A stretch of 64,000 nt of DNA from Rutidosis leptorrhynchoides (GCF_046630445.1 NC_092341.1:255221501-255285500), one strand, 5' to 3'. Positions 31,749 through 44,332 are shown, counted from the stretch's first letter. Program-made: numbers and translations. Notes: generated by a model from the letters alone, not told the origin.

Positions 31749-34740
31749 AACATGGACTCCAAATCTTGTCCTTATTTTAGTATGCAACAGCGGAAGCTCT
31801 TAGTATTCACCTGAGAATAAACATGCTTTAAACGTCAAAAAAAATGTTGGTGAGTTATAGGTTTAACCTATATATATCAAATCGTAACAATAGACCACAA
31901 GATTTCATATTTCATTACACATCCCATACATAGAGATAAAAATCATTCATATGGTGAACACCTGGTAACCGACATTAACAAGATGCATATATAAGAATAT
32001 CCCCATCATTCCGGGACACCCTTCGGATATGATAAAAAATTTCGAAGTACTAAAGCATCCGGTACTTTGGATGGGGCTTGTTGGGCCCAATAGATCTATC
32101 TTTAGGATTCGCGTCAATTAGGGTGTCTATTCCCTAATTCTTAGATTACCAGACTTAAAAAAAAGGGGCATATTCGATTTCGATAATTCAACCATAGAAT
32201 GTAGTTTCACATACTTGTGTCTATTTTGTAAATCATTTATAAAACCTGCATGTATTCTCATCCCAAAAATATTAGATTTTAAAAGTGGGACTATAACTCA
32301 CTTTCACAGATTTTTACTTCGCCGGGAAGTAAGACTTGGCCACTGGTTGATTCACAAACCTATAACAATATATACATATATATCAAAGTATGTTCAAAAT
32401 ATATTTACAAAACTTTTAATACATTTTGATGTTTTAAGTTTATTAAGTCAGTTGTCCTCGTTAGTAACCTACAACTAGTTGTCCACAGTTAGATGTACAG
32501 AAATAAATCGATAAATATTATCTTGAATCAATCCACGACCTAGTGTATACGTATCTCAGTATTGATCACAACTCAAACTATATATATATTTTAGAATCAA
32601 CCTCAACCATGTATAGCTAACTCCAACATTCACATATAGAGTGTCTATGGTTGTTCCGCAATATATATAGATGGGTTGACATGACAGGTCGAAACATTGT
32701 ATACATGTCTATGGTATCTCAAGATTACATAATATACAATATAAGTTGATTAGGTTATGGTTGGAATAGATTTATTACTAACTTTCACGTAGGTAAAATG
32801 AGTAGTTTTTATCAATCTTGTTTTACTCGCCATTTCTTCGTTTCTAATCCGTTTTGAGTGATTCCAGTGGCCACAGTTTCGTATTGAACTTAAATTTATG
32901 AATCTAAACATAAAAAGTATAAGTTTATAGTTAGAAATACAAGTTACAATTCAATTTTGAAAGAGGTAGTCATTTCTGTCAAAAGAACGACATCTTGATG
33001 ACCATTTTGAAAAACATACTTTCACTTTGAGTTTAACCATGATTTTTGGATATAGTTTCATGTTCATAATAAAAATCATTTTTCCAGAAGTATAGCTTTT
33101 AAATCAAAGTTCTTCTTAGCTTTTAATTATCCCAACCAAAACAGCCCCCTGTTTTACTATGACGGCGTATATCCAGTTTTATGGTGTTTATCGTGTTTCC
33201 GGATTTTAAATCATTAAGTTAGCATATAATATAGATATAGAACACGTGTTTAGTTGATTTTAAATGTCTAGTTAGAAGGATTAACTTTATTTGCGAACAA
33301 GTTTAGAATTAACTAAACTATGTTCTAGTGATTACAAGTTTATAACGTTGAATAAGACAACTTTTTATGTATGAATCGAATGATGTTATGAACATCATTA
33401 CTACCTCAAGTTCCTTGGATAAACCTACTGGAAATGAGAAAAATGGATCTAGCTTCAAAGGATCCTTGGATGGCTTGAAAGTCCTTGAAGCAGAATCATG
33501 ACACGAAAACAATTTCAAGTAAGATTTCCACTCGAAATAAGATTGTTATAGTTATAGAAATTGAATTAAAGTTTAAATATGATTATTACCTTGTATTAGA
33601 AAGATAACCTACTGTAAGTAACAAAGGTTTCTTGATCTTGGATGATTACTTGGAATGGATTTAGAAAACTTGGAAGTAAACTTGCAATCTTGGAAGTATT
33701 CTTGATTTTATGAAACTAGAACTTTTGGAATTTATGAAGAACACTTAGAACTTGAAGATAGAACTTGAGAGAGATCACTTAGATGAATAAAATTGAAGAA
33801 TGAAAGTGTTTGTAGGTGTTTTTGGTCGTTGGTGTATGGATTAGATATAAATGATATGTAATTTTGTTTTCATGTAAATAAGTCATGAATGATTACTCAT
33901 ATTTTTGTAATTTTATGAGATATTTCAAGCTAGTTGCCAAATGATGGTTCCCACATGTGTTAGGTGACTCACATGGTCTTCTAAGAGCTGATCATTGGAG
34001 TGTATATACCAATAGTACATACATCTAAAAGTTGTGTATTGTACGAGTACAAATACGGGTGCATACGAGTAGAATTATTGATGAAACTGAACGAGGATGT
34101 AATTGTAAGCATTTTTGTTAAGTATAAGTATTTTGATAAGTGTCTTGAAGTCTTTCAAAAGTGTATGAATACATATTAAAACACTACATGTATATACATT
34201 TTAACTGAGTCGTTAAGTCATCGTTAGTCGTTACATGTAAGTGTTGTTTTGAAACCTTTAGGTTAACGATCTTGTTAAATGTTGTTAACCCAATGTTTAT
34301 AATATCAAAAGAGATTTTAAATTATTATATTATCATTATATTATGATGTACGAATATCTCTTAATATGATATATATATATATACATTAAATGTGGTTACA
34401 ACGATAATCGTTACATATATGTCTCGTTTCAAAATCATTAAGTTAGTAGTCTTGTTTTTACATATGTAGTTCATTGTTAATATACTTAATGATATGTTTA
34501 CTTATCATAATATCATGTTAACTATATATATAACCATATATATGTCATCATATAGTTTTTACAAGTTTTAACGTTCGTGAATCACCGGTCAACTTGGGTG
34601 GTCAATTGTCTATATGAAACCTATTTCAATTAATCAAGTCTTAACAAGTTTGATTGCTTAACATGTTGGAAATACTTAATCATGTAAATAACAATTTCAT
34701 TTAATATATATATAAACATGGAAAAGTTCGGGTCACTACA
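31749..34740 (-). mobile_element. C1 solo LTR, part 2
   Basis: It resumes after AACAT, collinear with the C2 LTRs but visibly more diverged, and ends GGGTCACTACA at 34740. GTGCG at 34741-34745 completes the target duplication. It contains no gene. Confidence 0.88.
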
Positions 34741-34819
34741 GTGCGCGTGGCGCACTCCACTGTAATAAAAAAAATATTTCTTATGCGTGTTCGATTGTAT
34801 ATTGGGTTGGGTTGTTACA
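34741..34819 (+). mobile_element. Element A 3' LTR, segment 3 of 3
   Basis: GTGCGCGTGGCGCACTCCACTG through GTTGTTACA matches 5' LTR positions near 2086-2163. The LTR ends at 34819 and copia coding sequence follows immediately, so A had inserted in a copia element. Confidence 0.85.
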
Positions 34820-35508
34820 GGTTCGGTTGTGCATCAAATTAAATACTCGAGTGCTATAGGGTGTCTAATTATGCAATGACTTGCACTAGACCGGATGTTG
34901 CCTATGCGGTGGGTAAATTGAGTAGATTTACAAGTAACCCGAGTTCTCACCATTGGCAAGCGGTAGATAGAGTGTTTAAGTACTTGAAGCAAACCAAGAA
35001 CTTTGGTATCACATATACCGGCTTTCCTTCTATCCTAGAAGGTTATTCGGATGCAAGTTGGATAACCAATAAGGAAGATCATTCTTCTACTACTGGTTGG
35101 ATATTCCTACTTGGTGGAGGGGCAATTTCATGGGCTTCCAAGAAGCAAACATGTATTACAAATTCGACAATGGAGTCGGAATTTGTTGCATTGGCTGCGG
35201 CGGGTAATGAAGCCGAGTGGTTAAGGAATTTGGTATATGAAATTCCTTTGTGGCCAAAGCTCATTCCTCCTATTGGTATGCATTGTGATAGTGCTTCAAC
35301 GGTGGCTAAGGCTTATAGTCACATGTATAATGGTAAGTCTAGACACTTGGGTGTTAGACATTCCATGGTACGTGAATTAATCACGAATGGAGTGATCTCC
35401 ATTGATTTTGTTAGATCATAACAAAATCTAGCGGATCACTTGACCAAGGGACTAGCCAGGGACTCGGTGCACAAGTCGGCTATTGGTGTGGGATTGAAGT
35501 CCATCTAA
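34820..35508 (+). pseudogene. Ty1/copia pol 3' end (RT tail and RNase H), broken
   Basis: Reading begins in the C-terminal reverse transcriptase tail (VVHQIKYSSAIGCL), shifts frame near 34870 where a base of the expected Leu-Met-Tyr is missing, then continues CTRPDVAYAVGKLSRFTSNP. RNase H follows (GYSDASWI, ISWASKKQTCITNSTMESEF, CDSAST) and the conserved NLADHLTKGL end. TAA at 35419-35421 interrupts FVRS-QNLADHL; the natural stop is at 35506-35508. The 5' part of the element must lie left of the window, beyond element A. The family is copia by the RNase H signature; the lineage is not determined. Confidence 0.85.
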
Positions 35509-36024
35509 ATCTTTCAAAGTGGGATACCCAATTCCCTTCTAGTACAACTCTAGGAGCTGAATTCAATGAGGAAAGCCTATTTTGAGAAGATTGGAACACA
35601 TGTTTTCATATAATCTCAAAGGTATGTGTTCGGACCTACAAGATAAAGTGAGGTTGAAGTTTATGACTTCTTAATAGTTCTCTTGAAAAATTGCATTGTA
35701 GGAGCAAGATTGAAGAGAGCTACATAAGTGGACATGAAGTTGAGCGGCTTCAAGAAAGCTTTGGACTTAGTTTTCTATATGTTCATGATTGGATTGGGAC
35801 ACATGGCTCCTAATAGTGTCAAGTTTGTATTGTTAGAGAATATGGAACTAGTGTGTATATTATCGACAGGTTTTCAAATGAATTGATGGGTTCAAACTAT
35901 TAGAGCAACCTGATTTTCGAATTCTTGCACGTGTAATATATTATGTGTAAATTCAATTCATGTGACATTTACACTTATGCATTAGTTTCTAATTGTTGGT
36001 ATTTTAGTAATCAAGGATCATACT

Positions 36025-36041
36025 AAAATGGGGGGGGGGGA
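36025..36041 (+). promoter_or_regulatory. Copia polypurine tract
   Basis: AAAATGGGGGGGGGGGA (eleven G) lies about 520 bases after the pol stop and is the probable plus-strand primer. The 35509-36024 stretch before it has no recognisable gene. Confidence 0.65.
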
Positions 36042-36046
36042 TTTTT

Positions 36047-36938
36047 TGGTGATTTTAGCATGATCCAACATTCATTTTAGCGATTGGATTACTATGTTGA
36101 AAGTGTTTTCAAATCATTGATACGTTACATGAATTCGGAGAGTGTGGAGTACACGTTCATAAAACGTGACGTGGTTTGAGATTTCTTTTGGACTTGGAAA
36201 TAATGTTTGGAACTTAAGAAATGCGAATTGGACTTGAAAGACTGTGAAACGCGACTTGAAAGGCTAAACACACTTGAAAATAAGCTTAAACGAAATTTTG
36301 GTGTGCAGTAGCTTTAAGCCGCGGCGCGGCTCTTGGGCCCGCGGCGCAGCTTAAGGCATGATTTTCATGTCGAAACTTTTTGCATGTTTTGAAGTCTGGT
36401 CCTTTGTTAGCCCGCTGCGCTGCTCTTGGGCCCGCGGCGCGGCTTAACACTGATTCGCTGAAAAGGTGCCTTTTCAACCCAAAAGGCACATTCGAACCTC
36501 AAACGTTTTGGGGTTGTTTCAGGGCATTTAAACTGCGTTTTTTCATGTTTTTAGACCATTTAAAGTCTAAATACATGAATATTAACTTCCAAGTCACTAA
36601 TGGGTATGAATCAAAGGGTGTGACTTTTCAAGAAACTTTTTGACCCATTATAAATACACTCTTTGTGTATTTGGAAAAGGTTCAAGAATTTTAACCTTTT
36701 ACACACACTTTCAACTTAAACAATTAGAAGATAAATCTCTGCAATTGTTTTGATTGTTTTCTTTTAGCCAAGACAACAATCTAGTCTTTGTCTTATCCCA
36801 ATCGAAACTTCGTGTAACCCGTGGCTAATTGGGTCGAAATATTCGATTAGAAAAGTGTTCACACGATTCAAAGATCAATCCGGAGTCGGTTCCGTTTCAG
36901 GCACGAAGATTACTTACAATCCAAGTTGATAACAAACA
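36047..36938 (+). repeat. Copia 3' LTR (ends uncertain)
   Basis: It would start TGGTGATTTTAGC just after the polypurine tract and end near GATAACAAACA. TATAAATACAC at 36650 suits a TATA box. A block of GCCGCGGCGCGGC-like dyads lies at 36305-36440, with GGGCCCGCGGCGC twice. No partner LTR is in the window, so both ends are estimates. Confidence 0.45.
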
Positions 36939-37248
36939 TCTGAGGGGATATTTTTTGTATGAAGTTTGATGGGAACATCTGAGGGGAATACAACTCGAGA
37001 TATGGATGACCATGGCTCTTGATTGCTTCAAAGGTGCATTTCAAATTTAGAGTGCTAAATTTTCTTTCGGCTAATAAGTTAGGTCAAGTGATTTGTAGGA
37101 TAATTAGTTTATTAATATGGATGTTAATGGTTATTTTGGATGCATGTAACTTAGTTTTACTTTTGGTGTCAAAAAGGTTGATAATCGGCAATTCAAACCC
37201 ACTCATAATTGGTTGTCAATTTGGTAATGTTGGCGTATACCTCACTTA
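36939..37248. other. Intergenic DNA
   Basis: AT-rich sequence without a recognisable gene. ACATCTGAGGGGA is directly repeated at about 36936 and 36975. Confidence 0.4.
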
Positions 37249-37263
37249 GTGGTTGTGACTATC

Positions 37264-37400
37264 ACCAAAGGGCATTTGGCCCAACGGTATCCTGTTGGCC
37301 CTCCAATCAAGAGGTTGAGGGTTCAAGTCTCACTTGGGACATATTCGTGGTTATAAATATTCATGTTAATGGTGTGTGTGAGTTTGTCTTTCAAAAAAAA
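37264..37400 (+). mobile_element. tRNA-derived SINE
   Basis: The body is about 137 bases with an internal polymerase III promoter. Box A TGGCCCAACGG (37277-37287) fits TRGYNNANNGG exactly and box B GGTTCAAGTCT (37320-37330) fits GGTTCRANNCY. It ends in eight A. A perfect 15-base target duplication GTGGTTGTGACTATC flanks it at 37249-37263 and 37401-37415, so the insertion is young. It is mobilised in trans by LINE reverse transcriptase. Confidence 0.88.
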
Positions 37401-37711
37401 GTGGTTGTGACTATCGGTGTCTGGGATAGGCTTGAACCTTATGGTCCAACCTATTAACAACTAACCTATGCACCATTGGTTGAGAACTTAGCTATATTGA
37501 ATCTTATCTTAATCAAATCTTACTTTTGTATGATGAAATTATGTTTTAGCTTGGTTTAATTGTATCACAATAACAGAATATCTGTGAAGGATACTTTCGT
37601 AAATGCGCTTTTGGGACGAAGACGAACATAATTTTCGTCAATGTATGTGTCTCATCCTGTTTTCCCTAACTAGTTTACAACCTATTGCCTATAGATTACT
37701 ATTACTTTAGT

Positions 37712-38090
37712 CAGTGTTGTAAATCTCCTTATTTCTCTTCGAGATCTCCCGGAGATATCTTTTTTAGAAGGCGGCCGAGACTAGATTACCATCTCCCAAG
37801 ATTTCACGGTCAACATGGTCAAACGTGGTCAAAGTCACGTTTTATTGAATTTTCTTGATCAACTCTCAAATTCTCTTAAAATCTCGTAATTTCTTAGATT
37901 TTCTCCCACATTTCTCGTATTTTTTTTAAATCTCGTAAAAATGTATATAAATATACATTTAAAAAACTAAAAAGTCAATGTAAGTCAACGTACGAATCTC
38001 CCCGAGAACTTTTCGAGATGCCGAGATCTCCCCAAAAATGTCCAAACGAGATCTCTTCCCGAGATCCGAGTTCTCCAACCTTGCTATTAG
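37712..38090. mobile_element. hAT-like non-autonomous repeat (degenerate)
   Basis: It is rich in CGAGATCTCC and GGTCAA words. The ends CAGTGTTGTAAATCTC and, inverted, CAAGGTTGGAGAACTC are similar, as in hAT terminal repeats. Flanks ACTTTAGT and CTATTAGT could be a decayed 8-base duplication. There is no ORF. A related G/C-richer repeat lies at about 56086-56500. Confidence 0.4.
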
Positions 38091-38371
38091 TATTAACTTA
38101 AGTTTCTTTCTGAACACAAAATCAAGTCACAGCCACCGATGTTTTGGCTGGCATTATCTTCTTTACAAATTCAAGATATTTCTTAAATAAAACTTATGTT
38201 ATTTTCATATGTATTGAGTGGAATGAACGAGGTTTTGTTTCTGTATGCTGTCTATTCGGAAAAAGAGAACTATATTGGACGAATGGGTCAAAATGACTTG
38301 CAATAAACTTCCGAGAAATTTCCAAAATGAAATTTTATAATTTATGAAAATAGTTGGATATGTATTGAATT

Positions 38372-38633
38372 ACTCCCTCGATACCATGTTGATTACCTCA
38401 AACATACGGACTATTTTCTTTGATTTATGATAACCGTTAATCGTTAGTTTTTCTATTGTAAGTTTGATGGAAAGTTATTAATAATTAAAATGATTTAAAC
38501 TAATAAATGAGAGTAAGTACATAGTTTAATGATTATTAGTAATAGTGATAGTAATTATTTTTTGCATGTTGACAAGTTTTTGGGACAGACCATAAAATAA
38601 TAAAGGTGGGCAACTGAAATGGGACTGAGGAGG
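38372..38633. mobile_element. Stowaway-like MITE
   Basis: It begins TACTCCCTCGATACCATG and ends AAATGGGACTGAGGAGG, imperfect inverted copies of the CTCCCTCCGTCCCA-type Stowaway end. The interior is AT-rich and includes TTTTTGGGACAGACC, typical of these plant elements. It is about 260 bases with no coding capacity. Confidence 0.55.
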
Positions 38634-38988
38634 TGATGATCTGCATACTACCATTTTTTAGCTATACATTAATGTTTTTAAGCATTTACTGTACAACATT
38701 CTAGATTACATCTGGTGGTGTATGTTTAAAAATCATGGTGTAAGGATCACCTTCTTTTATTTACAGTTTGTTGGAATGGTTGGTTAACTACTTTTGATAG
38801 ATTAAGCTGTAAAAAAACCCTTCATAACAGAGATACATAGGAAGGATGAACAAAATTAATAAATTAGGTAGTATCTATCTATAAATTTCATTAAAATTCT
38901 AAAAGTATGATGTCATCCTTAGGCTAAATTATCCTTAATTAACCCTTAATCATAACACGTGTGGCCATAACACAGGAACCGGTGACGT
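38634..38988. other. Intergenic DNA left of element D
   Basis: No gene or recognisable repeat. It ends in GACGT (38984-38988), which is also found right of the solo LTR (42242-42246) and right of D (54185-54189). Confidence 0.5.
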
Positions 38989-41900
38989 TGAAATGTCCCG
39001 TTCTTATTGATTAAAAACGTTCCATATTAATTGATTTCGTTGCGAGGTTTTGACTTCTATATGAGACGTTTTTCAAAGACTGCATTCATTTTTAAAACAA
39101 ACCATAACCTTTATTTCATAGATAAAGGTTTTAAAAAGTTTTACATAGATTATCAAATAATGATAATCTAAAATATCCTGTTTACACACGACCATTACAT
39201 AATGGTTTACAATACAAATATGTTACAACAAAATAAGTATCTTGAATGCAGTTTTTACACAATATCATACAAGCATGGACTCCAAATCTCGTCCTTATTT
39301 AAGTATGCGATAGCGGAAGCTCTTAATAATTACCTGAGAATAAACATGCTTAAAACGTCAACAAAAATGTTGGTGAGTTATAGGTTTAACCTATATATAT
39401 CAAATCATAATAATAGACCACAAGATTTCATATTTCAATACACATCCCATACATAGAGATAAAAATCATTCATATGGTGAACACCTGGTAACCGACATTA
39501 ACAAGATGCATATATAAGAATATCCCCATCATTCCGGGACACCCTTCGGATATGATATAAATTTCGAAGTACTAAAGCATCCGGTACTTTGGATGGGGTT
39601 TGTTAGGCCCAATAGATCTATCTTTAGGATTCGCGTCAATTAGGGTGTCTGTTCCCTAATTCTTAGATTACCAGACTTAATAAAAAGGGCATATTCGATT
39701 TCGATAATTCAACCATAGAATGTAGTTTCACGTACTTGTGTCTATTTTGTAAATCATTTATAAAACCTGCATGTATTCTCATCCCAAAAATATTAGATTT
39801 TAAAAGTGGGACTATAACTCACTTTCACAGATTTTTACTTCGTCGGGAAGTAAGACTTGGCCACTGGTTGATTCACGAACCTATAACAATATATACATAT
39901 ATATCAAAGTATGTTCAAAATATATTTACAACACTTTTAATATATTTTGATGTTTTAAGTTTATTAAGTCAGCTGTCCTCGTTAGTAACCTACAACTAGT
40001 TGTCCACAGTTAGATGTACAGAAATAAATCGATAAATATTATCTTGAATCAATCCACGACCCAGTGTATACGTATCTCAGTATTGATCACAACTCAAACT
40101 ATATATATTTTGGAATCAACCTCAACCCTGTATAGGTAACTCCAACATTCACATATAGAGTGTCTATGGTTGTTCTGAAATATATATAGATGTGTCGACA
40201 TGATAGGTCGAAACATTGTATACGTGTCTATGGTATCTCAATATTACATAATATACAATACAAGTTGATTAAGTTATGGTTGGAATAGATTTGTTGCCAA
40301 TTTTCACGTAGCTAAAATGAGAAAAATTATCCAATCTTGTTTTACCCATAACTTCTTCATTTTAAATCCGTTTTGAGTAAATCAAATTGCTATGGTTTCA
40401 TATTGAACTCTATTTTATGAATCTAAACAGAAAAAGTATAGGTTTATAGTCGGAAAAATAAGTTACAAGTCATTTTTGTAAAGGTAGTCATTTCAGTCGA
40501 AAGAACGACGTCTAGATGACCATTTTAGAAAACATACTTCCACTTTGAGTTTAACCATAATTTTTGGATATAGTTTCATGTTCATAATAAAAATCATTTT
40601 CTCAGAATAACAACTTTTAAATCAAAGTTTATCATAGTTTTTAACTAACTAACCCAAAACAGCCCGCGGTGTTACTACGACGGCGTAAATCCGGTTTTAC
40701 GGTGTTTTTCGTGTTTCCAGGTTTTAAATCATTAAGTTAGCATATCATATAGATATAGAACATGTGTTTAGTTGATTTTAAAAGTCAAGTTAGAAGAATT
40801 AACTTTTGTTTGCGAACAAGTTTAGAATTAACTAAACTATGTTCTAGTGATTACAAGTTTAAACCTTCGAATAAGATAGCTTTATATGTATGAATCGAAT
40901 GATGTTATGAACATCATTACTACCTTAAGTTCCTTGGATAAACCTACTGGAAAAGAGCAAATTGAATCTAGCTTCAACGGATCCTTAGATGGCTCGAAGT
41001 TCTTGAAGCAGAATCATGACACGAAAACAAGTTCAAGTAAGATCATCACTTGAAATAAGATTGTTATAGTTATAGAAATTGAACCAAAGTTTGAATATGA
41101 TTATTACCTTGTATTAGAATGATAACCTACTGTAAGAAACAAAGATTTCTTGAGGTTGGATGATCACCTTACAAGATTGGAAGTGAGCTAGCAAACTTGA
41201 AAGTATTCTTGATTTTATGTAACTAGAACTTGTAGAATATATGAAGAACACTTAGAACTTGAAGATAGAACTTGAGAGAGATCAATTAGATGAAGAAAAT
41301 TAAAGAATGAAAGTGTTTGTAGGTGTTTTTGGTCGTTGGTGTATGGATTAGATATAAAGGATATGTAATTTTGTTTTCATGTAAATAAGTCATGAATGAT
41401 TACTCATATTTTTGTTATTTTATGAGATATTTCATGCTAGTTGCCAAATGATGGTTCCCACATATGTTAGGTGACTCACATGGGCTGCTAAGAGCTGATC
41501 ATTGGAGTGTATATACCAATAGTACATACATCTAAAAGCTTTGTATTGTACGAGTACGAATACGGGTGCATACGAGTAGAATTGTTGACGAAACTGAACG
41601 AGGATGTAATTGTAAGCATTTTTGTTAAGTAGAAGTATTTTGATAAGTGTATTTAAGTCTTTCAAAAGTGTATAAATACATATTAAAACACTACATGTAT
41701 ATACATTTTAACTGAGTCGTTAAGTCATCGTTAGTCGTTACATGTAAGTGTTGTTTTGAAACCTTTAGGTTAACGATCTTGTTAAATGTTGTTAACCCAA
41801 TGTTTATAATATCAAATGAGATTTTAAATTATTATATTATCATGATATTATCATGTATGAATATCTCTTAATATGATATATATACATTAAATGTCTTTAC

Positions 41901-42241
41901 AACGATAATCGTTACATATATGTCTCGTTTAAAAATCATTAAGTTAGTAGTCTTGTTTTTACATATGTAGTTCATTGTTAATATACTTAATGATATGTTT
42001 ACTTATCATAGTATCATGTTAACTATATATATATATCCATATATATGTCATCATATAGTTTTTACAAGTTTTAACGTTCGTGAATCACCGGTCAACTTGG
42101 GTGGTCAATTGTCTATATGAAACATATTTCAATTAATCAAGTCTTAACAAGTTTGATTGCTTAACATGTTGGAAACATTTAATCTTGTAAATTTCAATCT
42201 CAATTAATATATATAAACATGGAAAAGTTCGGGTCACTACA
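38989..42241 (-). mobile_element. Solo LTR of element D, first duplicate copy
   Basis: A 3253-base LTR flanked on both sides by GACGT and lacking any internal region. Compared by eye with the D right LTR (50932-54184, same length), about a dozen differences all lie before roughly 40800, and I see none after. Its final bases (AATCTTGTAAATTTC, AAAGTTCGGG) match the right LTR and not the left LTR tail of D (AATCATG, AAAGTCCGGG). This marks it as a left/right LTR recombinant. Confidence 0.88.
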
Positions 42242-42606
42242 GACGTCAGCCTGTTTTCAAACAAATTTTAAAATAAATAAATAAATAAATAAATGAATGA
42301 ATACAAATCATAAAAAGGGTAACATATGTACGTATAATAAATAAGTAATAAATAAGTTTCAATTAAATAGGAGGAACTTAAATTTAATAGCACAATAGAT
42401 GCACGCCTCAGTTTACTTTCAATATTTTCCTCACAAGAAAAAAAAAAAATTCAAAAAGCAGGTATGTAGAATTTGTATGTTTTTTTCGATTTTTTTAAAT
42501 TGCAACATAAACCTTATTCTCTTTTGTATGTTATTTGATCATGCAATTTAGCATACGTTTAATGAAATGAGTATTATGATGCAAAACAATTTGGAGCCAA
42601 TGGCAA

Positions 42607-43079
42607 GAGTTAAATATATAGGAACTCCAACTTTCTTTCTAGGGTTAAGGTAATAAATAGGTTACAAACTTACACAAATGTACCGATATCGTTCACAAAT
42701 TCATTTCCGTCCTACTGTCGTCTACAAACTTATAAAAAATGTGCTAATATAAACAAAATACTTTTTTTAACTGTCAACCAAAATAGTTGATGACGTGGCT
42801 TCTAAATAGTCATGACACGTCGGTGATACATCGAAACGGAAACTGAAAGTATATGGGCGACATCGTAACACAATTGAAAGTATATGGGCGACATCGGGAC
42901 ATATAAAATGAATAAAAAAGTTAAATAATTAACTTTACCGGTTCAGCAGGTAACCGGTAACAAAATGTTAACATCAGCACATTTTTTATAAGTTTGTAGG
43001 CGACAATAGGACGGAAATGAGTTTGTGGGCGACATCGGTACATTTGTGTAAGTTTGCAGCATATTTTTGGCTTTAACTC
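42607..43079. mobile_element. Foldback/MULE-like element with long inverted repeats (copy 1)
   Basis: The arms 42661-42745 and 42976-43058 are inverted copies over about 83 bases (TTACACAAATGTACCGAT against the complement of ATCGGTACATTTGTGTAA). Outer GAGTTAAA/TTTAACTC may extend them. The interior has a direct repeat of TATATGGGCGACATCG. There is no ORF. The same element is at 54550-55022. Confidence 0.65.
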
Positions 43080-43721
43080 TTCTTTCTAACTGTCAAATGC
43101 AATCCAAAATGTCATTACTACAACTAATGTTGTTTACAAGGAAATTCTGCAAAACTTATATTATGATTTTCACACATATTTTTTTGTACATTATTATTTT
43201 ATTTTTAAATAATACGTTTCAGTGTTGATTTTGTTAATTCATTTTCAAGCTTACTTCAACCATAATCATTAATGTTGCTCCAATATAACATTCACATTGA
43301 ATTATAGACTAAACTAATATTTTCTTTAATTCTTAAAACGCAGATAATGAAGGTTGATATGGGCGGTTTTGTTAATATGAGCAATCATGCACTAAACAAG
43401 TGTAGTACGAAATATGTTTATTCACCAATATTATTAAGAGTTGTTTAGGATCTTCATTTATCTATTAAACTACATTTGAAGGTGCTGATTACTATTATTT
43501 ATTCAACATACTCAAGTGGTTTTATAAACATACTTACATTTGCTTTCACTTTAATATATGCTTTCACTTTAATATATATTCTTACTTTTTTGTATTGTAG
43601 ATCATTCAAATGCTTAGGCTTTTTGTGTATCTATTTGTCAACGTAATCCATACAATATGACTTTGGCATTTACATTCGCTTAAAAAATAAAACATATCAT
43701 TCAACTGTATCGTTTAAACAA

Positions 43722-43750
43722 ACCCGTGGTTTCACGGGTCCTTTCACTAG
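43722..43750 (+). mobile_element. Helitron-like 3' terminus (copy 1)
   Basis: Hairpin ACCCGTG-GTTT-CACGGGT, then seven bases, then CTAG followed by T, matches the Helitron rule of a hairpin just before CTRR and insertion next to T. The 5' end (TC after A) was not located, so the extent is unknown. The duplicate is at 55665-55693. Confidence 0.45.
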
Positions 43751-44332
43751 TTGTTAAATAATAATCCATTAAACAAATCCCTTCATTTATTAATAGCTTT
43801 CTCAATCATGTGTAATACATGAATACATGAATTGTTTAAAATGACATGCACAAAAATTTGGATGTTTCAGTATGAACATGTGCCTCCTTATCAAACACCC
43901 TTGCCCTTTCAAGTAACTGCTTGTGCATTCTGTTCATACAAGACTCAGCAAACACTATTGTTTAGGTTAGTTATACGAGTAATTGTTAAAAAGTTATACA
44001 ACAAAATTAGAAAAAGCATGAGACAGATCATTAAGTTAGTAGTCTTGTTTTTACATATGTAGTTCATTGTTAATATACTTAATGATATGTTTACTTATCA
44101 TAGTATCATGTTAACTATATATATATATCCATATATATGTCATCATATAGTTTTTACAAGTTTTAACGTTCGTGAATCACCGGTCAACTTGGGTGGTCAA
44201 TTGTCTATATGAAACATATTTCAATTAATCAAGTCTTAACAAGTTTGATTGCTTAACATGTTGGAAACATTTAATCATGTAAATTTCAATCTCAATTAAT
44301 ATATATAAACATGGAAAAGTCCGGGTCACTAC

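Larger units (their letters stand above)
42242..44028. repeat. Right flank of D, first copy of duplicated segment X
   Basis: It begins GACGTCAGCC with (AAAT)n at about 42270-42295, and I see no difference from 54185-55971 (offset 11943). It holds a foldback element and a Helitron-like 3' end but no gene. At 44028 it passes directly into LTR sequence across a 2-base AT overlap. Confidence 0.85.

Noticed and set aside
31760..34740. A second full element C with lost internal region
   Set aside because: Joined with 18346-18632 it makes exactly one LTR flanked by GTGCG, so it is one solo LTR split by C2.
36380..36643. 87-codon ORF over the CG-rich block of the copia LTR
   Set aside because: It lies in LTR sequence, is matched by an antisense ORF, and shows no protein motif.
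37264..37400. Functional tRNA gene
   Set aside because: Box A and box B are present, but no cloverleaf could be drawn, and an A tail plus target duplication mark it as a SINE.
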